Shown: piece by piece, positions 41,541 to 53,000 of the stretch | Layout: each line of letters begins with the position of its first letter | Position numbering within the stretch: position 1 is the first letter of the stretch | Origin: Centrapalus pauciflorus | Lineage: Eukaryota > Streptophyta > Magnoliopsida > Asterales > Asteraceae | NCBI GenBank assembly: GCA_020465985.1 | Contig: JAANYP010003713.1 | Span: 1-64,000 of the forward strand | Reading direction: 5' to 3' | Length of the DNA: 64,000 bases | Position numbers and translations under genes: made by a program | Notes under the pieces: generated by a model | The model's database searches: none | What the model was told of the DNA's origin: nothing | The model's input: the letters and a program-made list of their open reading frames with translations, nothing else

Positions 41541-42500
41541 GTTTTTTTTGCAAAAGGTTTCGTATTCAAATTCTTCAAGCATGAGCTTCAATGGAACAAG
41601 TGCTCATCTGGGAATTCTTGCAGCCTAATAATGAGCATCAAGTCGTTAATGACATTCTTTGTCGCTGTTTGTTGGCATCGAGCTTTGTGTTTATGAAATT
41701 TTCAATGATATGGATTAGATTAATGATACTTGTATTTGGGTTTGTTTGAATTCACTTAGTACAAATCGTTTTCGTGATCTTGATGACCCTAAAATAAAAT
41801 CGAAATGTGAGTTAGTTTATGCCTTATCTTTTGTTGTTCATAGCAATGTGCCAATGTAGAATGGGACATCTCAAGAATAGCATACATTTAAAATTCTTTA
41901 AAAAAGGTAGTATTTAATAACTAGTGAGTGACACTTTATATCAAGGTTGTTAAGATCGAGATCTTACCTAAGATCGTTTTCATATTCGCAAATCGAATCA
42001 TAAGACATGGATCGGGGTCCTAAGATCCTACTAAAACATTGTTTTTTATATATATGTTATAACTTACATCAAATATTAATTTTATGTCAAACTGATGAAA
42101 TATTTAAAATTTCAACATTAAACAATAGTTTAATACAACTCTTAATGATTTGATAATTTAATTATATCATTAAATATCTATATACTAGAGTATTGAACTT
42201 CAGGATTACGTGGAAGCTGATGTTACACAAATTTGATTATTAACACATATTTATCTTTCTTATTTAATAAAAGTGACTCGTTTATGATTATTTTTACTTT
42301 GAATTTAAGTAAAAAGTACGATCCGATCAGATCGAGGTCTTAAGATCCTACGATAAATCCTGAGATCCTGACTAAGATTCTATCCATGCGAGATCCTACT
42401 AAGGATCAAATTGTTTTTGCTGATGATTATCGTAAAATCGTAAGATCTTAATATCAAGATTGAGATCTTACTTTTCTTTTTTGTTAAAAATTTTAAAATA
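41541..42500. other. TROL 3' flank and AAGATCCTAC-rich repeat
   Basis: The 3'UTR probably extends over the first few hundred bases. From about 41946 to 42475, inverted words (TTAAGATCGAGATCTTAC on the left, GTAAGATCTTAATATCAAG on the right) and repeated AAGATCCTAC mark another decayed inverted-repeat element. Confidence 0.45.
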
Positions 42501-42563
42501 TGATAGGTTTGATGATACGAAGCATTAGTATGATAGCAAATATAGATTTTGATCTAAAGTAAG

Positions 42564-42912
42564 CATGGTCGTCTCATGGATATCGGAGGCCCTGTGCTTG
42601 TGATTACAACATAGTCTCTTAAATATTTGAAATAGTAAATTGGTCGTTTTGATACTCAATTTTAATAAAGAAAGTGGATGTCGTGAATAACAAAAGAACT
42701 GATTATGATAAATTAAAATGAATAATACGAATCAAATTGAATTTGACATGAATTCCATTTTAACGCACCGATTCACAATGTATACATGTCAAATACATAA
42801 AACTTTTATTGATCTAAATTAATTCTAAACTATGACTGTGAGGCCCTACAAAATTGGGTGCCCACCGGCCTAGTGCGGTCAAACAACTCGCACACCCTAA
42901 AAGACGCCCCTG
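42564..42912 (+). mobile_element. hAT non-autonomous element, second copy
   Basis: 349 bp and homologous to the element at 39064-39421 throughout. Ends are CATGGTCGTCTC (decayed) and GACGCCCCTG. Flanks AAAGTAAG and AAAGTACG match at 7 of 8 bases. It is inserted in the relic CURT1A copy. Confidence 0.82.
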
Positions 42913-43031
42913 AAAGTACGATGTCTTTATTTACAGCTTTCCCTCAATTTATATAGCATAGATACGAATAGAAATGAAATTAAATTTATTACTTGTACAC
43001 TAACTTTATTTGAAAGACCGATAGAAATTAA

Positions 43032-43250
43032 GAATAGGGTAGGATAGGTGATTAAAAAGTAAGAAAGATCGAGAGTATTATAAAAAAAATATAGAGTATG
43101 TAATAGATTAGTAAGAGAGAGTGTATGAAAACTGGTATTTTAAAAAGTGAAATGAAAATTTATGAAATTGTTGTTTAGTAACCAAGTTTTCATTTTTCTT
43201 TTTCTTTTTCTTTATAAGTGAGATGGAAATTTTCGATAACTAAACACACC
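43032..43250 (-). mobile_element. Harbinger-like MITE, copy 4 (partial)
   Basis: It matches the 3' two thirds of the copy at 17144-17511, from GGATAGGTGATTAAAAAGTAAG to CGATAACTAAACACACC, and lacks the opposite end. It sits where the exons of the relic CURT1A copy are missing. Confidence 0.75.
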
Positions 43251-43626
43251 AACTTTAAGAATGGAGGTGGAAAACTATAGCTATAAAGTGATAGAATATC
43301 ATGAATTAGGATAGTACACCTGATTTCCTAGCAATCGACAACATTTTTGTTATCAAGAAACAAGTAACAAAACAGTAAAACACACATCTAAACACTAAAC
43401 ACCTATAATGGCTAGATCCTCCAACGCCCCAAACTGAGTTTCAACTTCAACATTGATATGAATTTGCTAGAAATCAAAGCGATTTTCTCCAAAACCTAAA
43501 AGATCCATATGCCTTTGAAGTTGAAAGATCTAACCAGCTCTTTTACTGATTTTAAATGTACCAATGGTGGTTTACACTTTACACAAAATTCTAGTCGAGA
43601 ACAGCTCAAGCTTTCACTTCTAACAG

Positions 43627-43768
43627 GGGTTCCCCTTGAGTGAGGTCTCGAATTCGAGCTTTGCCAAGTGCGTTTCTCCTTAGTTGGAGGTATGGGATTT
43701 GGTCCTCACCCTCAAGGTGTCTAACAATGGTGTTAATAACTAACCACTAACATCTGTTGTTCAAAAAA
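43627..43768. mobile_element. possible SINE
   Basis: An insert absent from the equivalent place in CURT1A copies A and B. It has a B-box-like GAGGTCTCGAATTCGAG and ends in a short A-run (CAAAAAAAT). An A box is not clear. Confidence 0.35.
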
Positions 43769-44096
43769 ATAATAACACAGATGACCAAGGCAAAAAAACT
43801 ATATAGCTGTTGTTACGATCCCATATCGGCCAAATATAAGTTTGGTTGGTGGCTTATAAGTGAAGGTGTTCCCCCTTCGTCAAGCTAGATATGAAATGGA
43901 ATTTATTACTTATACACAAACTTCACTTGAAAGATGGGTAAAAATCAAACGTAGGTCTATGCATATTATACATGTAGAATTAAACGTATATACTACATGA
44001 CTGCATCATAGTAACAAGATTATATACACATGCCTCTTGTACATCTCAAAATCAATTCAATTTGCAACAGTTAACCGATTACGTAAACTTTTATGT

Positions 44097-47000
44097 CTAC
44101 TCGGTGCCTGCAATCTTCTTCTTTATCGATTCAATGTCTGTTGCTAATTCCTTTCGGCTCGACTGATATCAACAAAAAAAAAGGGGGGGCTAAAGTTTCA
44201 ATTCAAGTTGCAAACTGAATATCGGTTGCAGGAAATCACGAGTTACTTGACGAACTACTTTAGTAGTTTGTAGAGTCAAACTCAAATATTAAACTACCCA
44301 GCTCATGAGGCTCTCGAGCCTTATTGAGCTTTTATAAAGTTACAAATTTACTATTTTATATGTAAATAATTGAGTCGAGTAGTCTATGGAATAGAGCCTT
44401 GTCAAGTTAATTTTACCTTAAAGAGAAGATATCGGTAGGCAAACCATACTGTATATCCAAGTCCTACCAACTCCAAGATCTTCGGAACCTATGAAACCAT
44501 TAGAAACTAGATCAGGGAACGAGAAGTCAAGAACAAAGTGCCAACGTGTAACATGATATGTCTTGTTATTGTTTCTTGTACATGTACGCATCTAAACTCT
44601 GATTTGTCTTAGATCTAAGAAAATAAAAAGGTTTTGGCTTTTAAGATTGTTTGGTTTGTAAATATGTCAAAAAAATTTGAATATGATTATGATAAATGAC
44701 CAAAATACCCCTTATTGATAGTTTGTTGAATTATAAATGATATTTAAAAACTATGAGATTCTTTTTAAATTTTTTTCTTCATAAAACATATTTTTTCTTC
44801 ATAAAACAAATGTCTTAAAATGATAATCTTAAACATTAATGTAACTATATAGGAATAGTATCTCATGATGAATAATCTCCACTTTGAACATTCATAGTGT
44901 TATTTCCATCTATAGTCTTTCAGCATTTAAAACCCATATCTCGGTTTTAATATCCGGTCTAAATGATAATAACGTCTTTTTTTTTTTTAGGTTTAAGACG
45001 AAAATAAGAGATAAGAGCTTCAAACAAACACCCAACTACTTAAAACCTTTAAAAAACCTTTAAAACATCTTATATATCATAGTTGAAATCAAACTTCAAA
45101 CTTTTAAGCTTTTAAAAAACAACCACAACCTTAGTCATCAAAAATTTATGATCCAAGGCGATGAAATGGAACACGTACCAACGGCACCGAGTTGACGGCA
45201 CCAATAAGAATTGAAGATAGCCAAAGTGCAACAACTGCTCCTCCTCCGTAGACTACAACGGTCGTCTTGTTTTCAAGTGCATCCCACTGTAAACAAGGTC
45301 GTAAAAGAAACAAGATATGAAATCAGAAAGAGATATGATAAGAAGACGAGAGGGGAAATCTGTTTCTCGACCTTTTCTTTTAAGTCATTGAAGAACTCGT
45401 TAGGATCGACGTCTGATGCATCATTTGAGGCATTTGTCCGGAAAACAGATGACCTTCGCGAAACTGTAATACAAAAGGAACAAGCAAACTAAGAAATTAC
45501 TTGCTTGGAATGATGTTACATTAACCCACAAACATTTGTCATGATTGGCAAGATACATGCAATGAATTTCAAGCAATAAAAAAATCTACATACATATTAG
45601 TTTCCATTTGTTCAAGTTATTTCTTATGTCTGCTTATCTATTGAAGTACTCACATTGCATAGAATACTTTCATTACGAATAAAACATTACATAATTTAGT
45701 CATCACATATATTAATAAATTCTATAAAGATAATTTAATAAATTGATTACATTAGACACACTTTTTCAAGTTTGATCCGTATTGGTTATTATAGTCTAAA
45801 ACGGAACGGAAAAAAAAAACTATAATAACCAAAACAGACCCAAGCTTGAAAGTACATAGCTATTTAATAGCATTTTCCTTTTTAATATTGCAACCTTTAC
45901 AACATTAAAATGCTAATTGATTTGATAAAGGAATTATTGATATTTGATATTGATTGAATTCTTTTTTACGATGCTTCTATACTCGAGATTCATAAACCAA
46001 AAGTTTTTTAAACAATAAGATATACAATGATGAAAACTATGCATGTATAATAATATATGTATTCATTAATCAATATTTATAAAGTATAGATCTTAATCTC
46101 ATATTTTTACAATTGGGCTAGCCAATTTTACGAAACTCTAACTAATACATTCTATTGAATATAAGCAAGAGGAGAAGAAGTGTTTATTGCGATGCTATAA
46201 CATTGAGGATAATCAAAGTGGAAAATTATAGCTATAAGTGACGAATCTCATGAATTAAGTTACCAGACCTGATCACCTAGCGATCAACAACATTATATAT
46301 TAAACACTATTGAGAAACAAGTAATAAAACATACATCTAAACACCTATAATGGCTAGAGCCCCCAATACCACAAGCTGAATATCAACTTCAACATTGAAA
46401 TGAATTTGCTTGAAATCTAATCGATTTTCTCCAAAACCTACAAGATCAATATGCATTTGAAGTTGAAAGATCTAACCATCCCAATGGTAGTTTGGTAGTT
46501 TACACCTTACATGAATTCTAGCTGAGAAGAGCTATTATGAATGTCCAGCTCAAACTCTCGCTTCTAAAATACATGTTGTAATAACGCAGACAACCAAACC
46601 AAGGCAAAAGATTATATAGCTGCAAGTGGTTAATCTTACAAATCAGGCCATATTACCCGATCAATGGCTTATACATCAAAAAGCTCTAGAGATCCAGAGT
46701 GCACAAAAACACTCATCTAATGGAACCACAAAGTTACTGGTCATACTGAACAAGTGAATATGACTTCAACAGTGATATGAACTTATTACAAACCTATAGC
46801 CTACACTAAATATTCGTCAAAGGAAAACTTCATAAAAAGGTAATGTGCTTTAGGTCAATTCTATTCAGGGTATTGAACTATGTTTTATAGGGTTAAAGTC
46901 GTATAATAGTTGCATAATTTTTAATGTGTACCGATATGATACATGTACTTTTTTAATTAACCATATAGTACGTGTACACTTTAAATTATTCCAATATAAT

Positions 47001-48167
47001 ACTTATATTTTTTATGATTTGGAATTCAAAAATTTCATTATATTTCTGAAATAACATTTTACTAATGAGGTGTCATTTTTATAAAATGATTATGTATTAT
47101 TTTTATCATTCTTATTATTATGTTCATGTTCTTCGTCAACTTCATCGGAGCTTTCATGCTTCCGGCCACCGACTCCCACCGCTACCGTTGACTTCATCGG
47201 AGCTTTAAATAATGTGGGGGCCCTTGATTGAAGTCCATAAAACATTTATTTTCTTTTAATAATAATGATAAATCCAAGTCAGCATTTTTAATAAACTAAA
47301 ATGTCACGTTTTAATCTTTTACCGGTATAAACGGTTACAGATCAACAAAAGTACCATATAAATAATAAAAGACAGTAGATGTACTATATGGATAATTAAA
47401 AAAGTACATGTATCATACGAATACACTTTAAAAAGTAGACAACTATTGTATGACTTTAGCCCATGTTTTATACTCCAATAAAAGTTGATAAACTATTAGA
47501 ATTTTCAAAAATGGGTAATATTTTATCATGAGTGACACTTTGGGCACTTTTAATTAACCATACACCGATTACTACCAAATATAACCATCGTGTACTTTTT
47601 CACCTTCTTTGAATTTTGTTTAAACATATGTTACCTTTTATTCGTTACACCGAGTTCGCTACCCGAAATATGAATTGGCCTAACCTATACTCTACAAATT
47701 TCCACATTCTTCAATGCAATAAAGTATCAAAATTTCTCCAAAAACCTAAACAAATCCATGTTGATTTTGAAGTTGTATCTCCTATTCTCCTTAGTAATTG
47801 CAGCGTAGCGTAAGTCACATTCAAATGTACCGGTACTAAGTTCACAACAAGCTGTAATTGAGAACCTCAGATATCGATAATCCAGCTCATAAACCCTAGA
47901 CTCATAATCATAAATCTAAACATAGATAATGCCAAACACTCACTTTCTAATAACATGTTCGACGAAATGCCTCAAATAAACAAAAGAGTTAATAGTGATA
48001 AAACTAATGAAGTTACCTGAAACCTGTTTGATGGAAGTCGAAAACGAAGGAGCTGGAAGGTGTGGTAACGCCGAGCAACGGACAATGGTTGTGGTAGGAA
48101 GACGAGGTAACACGACGGCGTTGGCCGCCGGCGCCGAGGAAGTTGCTGCAGCAAACGCCGTCGCCAT
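44097..48167 (-). CDS. CURT1A: CURT1A, thylakoid curvature protein, copy A (5 exons)
   Basis: Minus-strand exons 48167-48017, 45463-45372, 45286-45179, 44488-44417 and 44162-44097; all introns are GT-AG and phases close; 162 residues. A chloroplast transit peptide (MATAFAAATSSAPAANAVV..., roughly the first 50 residues) precedes an acidic stretch (NDASDVDPNEFFNDLKEK). Two membrane helices follow (about 90-112 with YGGGAVVALWLSSILIGAV, about 120-138 with ELVGLGYTVWFAYRYLLF) and then a C-terminal amphipathic helix (SSRKELATDIESIKKKIAGT). This is the CURT1 family, which oligomerises at grana margins and bends thylakoid membranes. Copy A has GYTVWFA where copy B has GYAGWFV. Intron 1 (2.55 kb) carries a Mutator-like element. 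The likely Arabidopsis counterpart is At4g01150. Confidence 0.93.
45464..48016 (-). other. CURT1A copy A intron 1
   Basis: 2,553 bp, homologous to the copy B intron 1 apart from insertions. It contains the Mutator-like element at 46890-47462 and is the empty site (CAGGCCATATTACCCGATCA, about 46645) for the hAT found in copy B. Confidence 0.8.
46890..47462. mobile_element. Mutator-like element in CURT1A copy A intron
   Basis: 573 bp with inverted ends GGGTTAAAGTCGTA and the inverse GGGCTAAAGTCATA. It is flanked by perfect 10-bp direct repeats ATGTTTTATA (46880-46889 and 47463-47472); 9-10 bp fits Mutator-like elements. The inner part has a GC-rich patch (TTCCGGCCACCGACTCCCAC, about 47160) with CTTCATCGGAGCTTT repeated twice, unlike the AT-rich rest, which could be captured host sequence. 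Copy B has the uninterrupted site ATGTTTTATA near 53934. Confidence 0.85.
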
Positions 48168-48335
48168 TATTATAAATTCTTCTTCCTATTCAACCGACCT
48201 TACAACTTTTTCTGCTATCCACACTCTGTCGTTTTTGGTTTCTGTTATTGAAAAATAGCAATTGATTCTTGCTGTGACACGTGGACATTTGGAGCTTTAT
48301 GATTGGTTAGTTTCCTATCTTCATAATCCAGATGC
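48168..48335 (-). promoter_or_regulatory. CURT1A copy A promoter with G-box and CCAAT motif
   Basis: CACGTG lies at 48278-48283, within GACACGTGGAC, and ATTGG (CCAAT on the coding strand) at about 48302. Both are kept in copy B at matching distance. A G-box in a photosynthetic gene promoter fits light control by bZIP/bHLH factors, which is inference. Confidence 0.65.
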
Positions 48336-48667
48336 TATATAACATTGGGTTTTGGATTTCAAATTAAAAAAATAATTTTGGGCTTTTTATTATTATGTTA
48401 ATTATTTAGACAACGTACTTAAATGTATTTGGGCTTAATTAAATAATGTCAATCATAAAGATTAACCAATATTAAAACATAAATTTTTTATATCATTACG
48501 TTTAATTGTGTCAAAAAGATTACTATTGTCTTTATTTGGATAACATACTAATTTGTTTTTCCTACAATAGCATACTGTCTAAATCAAATAAATCAATTGT
48601 AATCTTAGCAAAATGGAAGCTATGATCACTGACGTGATAGTTCTTTTTGTTAAAATGACAGCTTAGT
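48336..48667. other. spacer between CURT1A copies
   Basis: AT-rich sequence just beyond the duplicated promoter. No feature seen. Confidence 0.6.
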
Positions 48668-48668
48668 T

Positions 48669-49029
48669 AGGGAAAATGACACCAAATAACTATTTACTTT
48701 GAGTTTGTATGTGTTTATGTAGTGTATTTTTATTTGTGCATATTTATACATTGTACTTTTAAAAGTGTTTCACTTAGATATTTGGGTGACCTGATTGAAA
48801 CACTTTTAAAGATTTGACTATCAAATGACACAAAAAAATACACTAAATAAATGTGTACTAAAAGAAAGTTTGACTAAGCATAGTAACATGTTGTACTGGT
48901 CATCAGGTCACTCAATTACCTAATGAAAACACTTTTAAAAGTACACTACATAAATATAAACAAATAAAAGTACACTACATAAATGTGCACAAATTTAAAA
49001 TTATGTAGTTATTTGGTGTTATTATCCCT
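48669..49029. mobile_element. TIR element of unknown superfamily
   Basis: Inverted ends AGGGAAAATGACACCAAATA and AGGGATAATAACACCAAATA (the latter read on the minus strand), about 24 bp with two mismatches. The interior has further inverted words around AACACTTTTAAAAGT and GTACACTACATAAATG. Target duplication is unclear. Confidence 0.65.
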
Positions 49030-50074
49030 AGTTGTTATTATTACTACATGTAATTTTAATTTCTAAAATTGCTTAGTTATTTTATAAATTGCTCAAAATA
49101 ACAATGTGTTATCTAGAAGCTCTTTTAATTGGACAAATAGTACCCGTTTGATAACAACTAAACTGTCAATTCAATAAAAATTATTGTCTGGACAAATAAG
49201 TTATCACGCCAACAATTTACTATAATTCGATAATGTTACATTGGTTAACTTGATTCAAAGAATATATTACATTTAGTAGAATAAATTTAGTATATTACTT
49301 AAATATAACAAATGTAGGGGTGTAAGCGACCCGAGCCGAGCCCGTTTAAGCTCGAGCTTGGCTTGTTTAAAAGTATAAAATTACCAAGAATATTATTTAA
49401 TAATTACTTAGTTAGTGACACTTTACGCATTGGTATGATCAAATTGTATAAATTACCAAGAAATGTAATATAAAATATAAAATTTGTACGATAATAGTGT
49501 AAATTTCTTTAGCCTAATAAAGATAACGTAAAATTCTATTTTGACCGAAAAAATACTTAAAATTCAAATTTTAGGTCAAGAAAGATAATCAAATGTTATT
49601 TTTTTATCAAAAAATGTACCATAAAATTCAAATTTTATCTTCTTAATTGGTCATCAATACCCTTCTGTTTATCAAAAATGAATTTTATGTTACCTAAAAA
49701 TTTTTACATTACATTTATCGTTAATTTTTTTTATTTTATATTACCTCTCTTAGAAGACCAAACTAGTTATAGATTTTGACCTAAAGTATGATGTGTTTGC
49801 AGTTTTCCCTAATTTATATAGTATTATAGATTATAGATATGAACCGTAAATGAAATGAAATGGGTTTTTACTTATACACAAATTTTATTTGAAACATTGA
49901 TAAAAATCAAGCGTAGGTCTATGCATATTACAATATTACATGTAGAATTAAACCTATACTGCATCATAGTAACAATATATATTATATATACGCCTCTTGC
50001 ATATTTCAAAATCAATTTCAAGTCACAATAGTAACCGATTACGTAAACTTCGACCACAATCGAATCATAAGCAT
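49030..50074. other. spacer and CURT1A copy B 3' flank
   Basis: AT-rich. A fragment GTAGGGGTGTAAGCGACC at about 49314 is one end of a hAT-like GAGC-rich repeat. From about 49750 to 50074 the sequence matches the 3' flank of copy A (43840-44096), so the duplication includes the 3'UTR. Confidence 0.6.
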
Positions 50075-53000
50075 CTACTCGGTGCCTGCAATCTTCTTCT
50101 TTATCGACTCGATGTCTGTTGCTAATTCTTTTCTGCTCGACTGAAATCAAAATAAAAGTTGCTAAAGTTTCATTTCAAGTCGCGATAATTGAATAAGGCA
50201 GTTGTAGGGATATCGGGTTTCTATAGACCTATAACGTAAATGTGAGGGCGTGTTTGTGTGTGTGGATATAAATGAGTCGTAAATCGCAAAAACCATAAAT
50301 CATATCCTGCAATATCTTAGGTCCCTAAGTAGGGACTAGGGAGTGTGTAATTGAGTCAAGTTAACTCATGAGTTACTCAATACTGGCATAATAACATTTG
50401 AAATCTCTCGAAGACCTTGAGTAGTTAATAAAGTACTCAACTCATGAGGCTCTTGAGCCTTATTGAGCTTAAATTATTTACAATTTTAATATGATTTAAA
50501 TAAGTGCGTCAGTGGTTTGTCGAGCCAAGCTGTCAAGCCTTGTCGAGTCGGCTTATTAACCCCCAATTGAGATATAAGTTACTAATTGGTCCAAAAAAGC
50601 ATAATTTTACCTTGAAGAGAAGATATCGGTAGACAAACCATCCTGCATATCCAAGTCCTACCAACTCAAAGATCTTCGGAATCTATGAAACCATTAAAAA
50701 CTAGATCAGAGAATGAGAAGTCGAGAACAAAGCAACATCTTACATGATATGTGACTTGTAGTTGATGAAAATTTCCATTTTACTTTAAAACAAAAAATGA
50801 AAACTTCGTTACTTAACAATAATTTCATAAATTTTCATTTCACTTTTTAAAATACCACTTTTCATACTCTCTCTTACTTTTTTATTATCTACCCTATATT
50901 TCTTTATAATACTCTCTTTCTCTCTCTTACTTTTCTATCAACTAACATATTTTTCTTATTTTATAATCACTAATCTTATTTTTCTTAAAACTAAAAATTT
51001 CATCATCTAAACAAGTTTTCACTTTTTATTGAAACCCTTGTTTTTTTTTTCCTGAAAACTAAATTTGAAAAATGACTAGCTCGTTAACTAAACGCAACCC
51101 AAATTCTGATTTTATATTTTGGATTTGCGTTTGAAAAAGTGCTGTAGCGTTTTGTAAACTAATAATCAGATAATTGCTGTAACAAAATGTGCTGCAGGAA
51201 ATGTAGTGTTTGGTTTAGCTTCTGCTGTTTGATATCATAATTATCAAATAATCAGTTTTTAAAGTGTTTGGATTTGCGTTTTTATTTGTAAAATGACCAA
51301 ATAATCACTTATTAAGCAAATAAGCTACAATTTTTAACTTATGAAAAAGTGTGGTAGGACAAACAATAATCACTTATTAACGCATGCAATCCAAACACTT
51401 TAAACCAATTATTTGCGTTATTGTAACGTAATAAGCTAATAATCACGTTTATAACGCAAAACCAAACACCCTCTAAATCTAAAAACATTAGAAGGTTTAG
51501 TTTTTAAGATTGTTTAGTTTTTTATAGCTTAAAACCTCTAAAAATCTTTTTTTTTCTAAGAGCCTAAGATGTATGTGTGAAATATAAGAACTATAAGAGA
51601 TGAACCACCCCTAAACTAAGAGATTTCTGCGCTTACACCCCATATCTGATTATTAACATGCAATCTAAAATGATAAACTTCTTATTTTTTAGATTTAAGA
51701 CGAAATTAAGACATACAAGCTTTAAAAAAAACACCAAACTTCTTAAAACTTCTAAAACCGCGTCTTATATTCAGAAGTGAAATTAGATTTAGGCATTTAA
51801 CTTTAAAAAAACAAACACCACCTTGGTCATGAAAAATTTATCATCCAAGGTGATGAAATAGAACACGTACCAATGGCACCGAGTTGATGGCACCGATAAG
51901 GATTGAAGACAGCCAAACTGCAACAACCGCTCCTCCTCCGTAGACTATAACCGTTGTCTTATTCTCAACTGCATCCCACTGTAAACATGGTCGTAAAGGA
52001 AATGAGATATGTAATCATAAAGAGACATGATAAGAAGAAGAGAGGAGAAATCTGTTTCTCGACCTTTTCTTTCAAGTCATTTATGAACTCGTTAGGATCT
52101 ACTTCCGAAGAGGCGTCATCTGAGGCGTTGGTCCTAAAAACAGATGACCTTCGCGAAACTGGTAATACAACGGAACAACCAAACTGAGAAAACACTTGCT
52201 GGGATTGATGTTAAATTAAGTCATTAACCCAAAACATTTCGTCAGGATTAGCAAGATAAATGCAATGAATGTCAAGCAATAAAACTACATACATATTAGT
52301 TTCCTTTTGTCCAAGTCATTACTTATGTCCTGTTATCAATTAAAGTACTCACATTGTAAAGATGGAACCCACACAAAGAAAAGTTCAAAACCAGCACGGG
52401 CGTGCAACGATCCAAAATCATATCAGAGTGAAACAAAGGATCGGAGCGGATGGTAATGGTACTGCCGTACTGGTTTCTGTTTTGTGCGGTTCGGATAGAG
52501 TCCCAAAATTTCCCCAACTTTTACAATGATCAAGTACAAAAACTGGACCGAACCAGAACCAAACAATTAAAATACTAGGAACCAAGAATCAAATCGTTTC
52601 GTATAGTTCTAGCTAGGTACGATTTGTCAATTACTACGTATTGTGTGGTCTCAAATTTAGTAGAAACGTCAGCATAAATAAAAGTAACAAGATGTATAAT
52701 AATGAAATCAATGTAGGTATTATGTAATACATTGGTCAATAATTATAAAACATAAACAAAAGTGGATCCTAATCTCATCTACACAATCGGCTGGGCCAAC
52801 CATACGAAACTCTAACTAATACACTATATCTAATATAAGCATTGGGAGAACAAGTACTTTTCCAAATGTTATAACATTGAGGACGAACGAGGTGAACAAC
52901 TACAGCTATAAAGAGACAATCTCAAGAATTAGGATACTAAACCTGATCACCTAGAGATCAATGACATTATATATTAAAGGATATCGAGAAACAAGTAATG

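Larger units (their letters stand above)
42535..43820 (-). pseudogene. relic third CURT1A copy (non-coding parts only)
   Basis: Sequence flanking the hAT at 42564-42912, together with 42921-43018, matches the 3'-flank/3'UTR of CURT1A copy B (49760-49910: TATAGATTTTGA, AAAGTA, GATGT, TTTCCCT, AATTTATATAG). Then 43260-43620 and 43770-43810 match CURT1A intron 1 (46200-46620 and 52900-53250: GGAAAACTATAGCTATAAAG, ACACCTATAATGGCTAGA, AACCAGCTCTTTTACT). No CURT1 coding exon remains between them. A hAT, a Harbinger-like MITE and a SINE-like insert interrupt it. I infer a third tandem copy that lost its exons by deletion. Confidence 0.7.
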
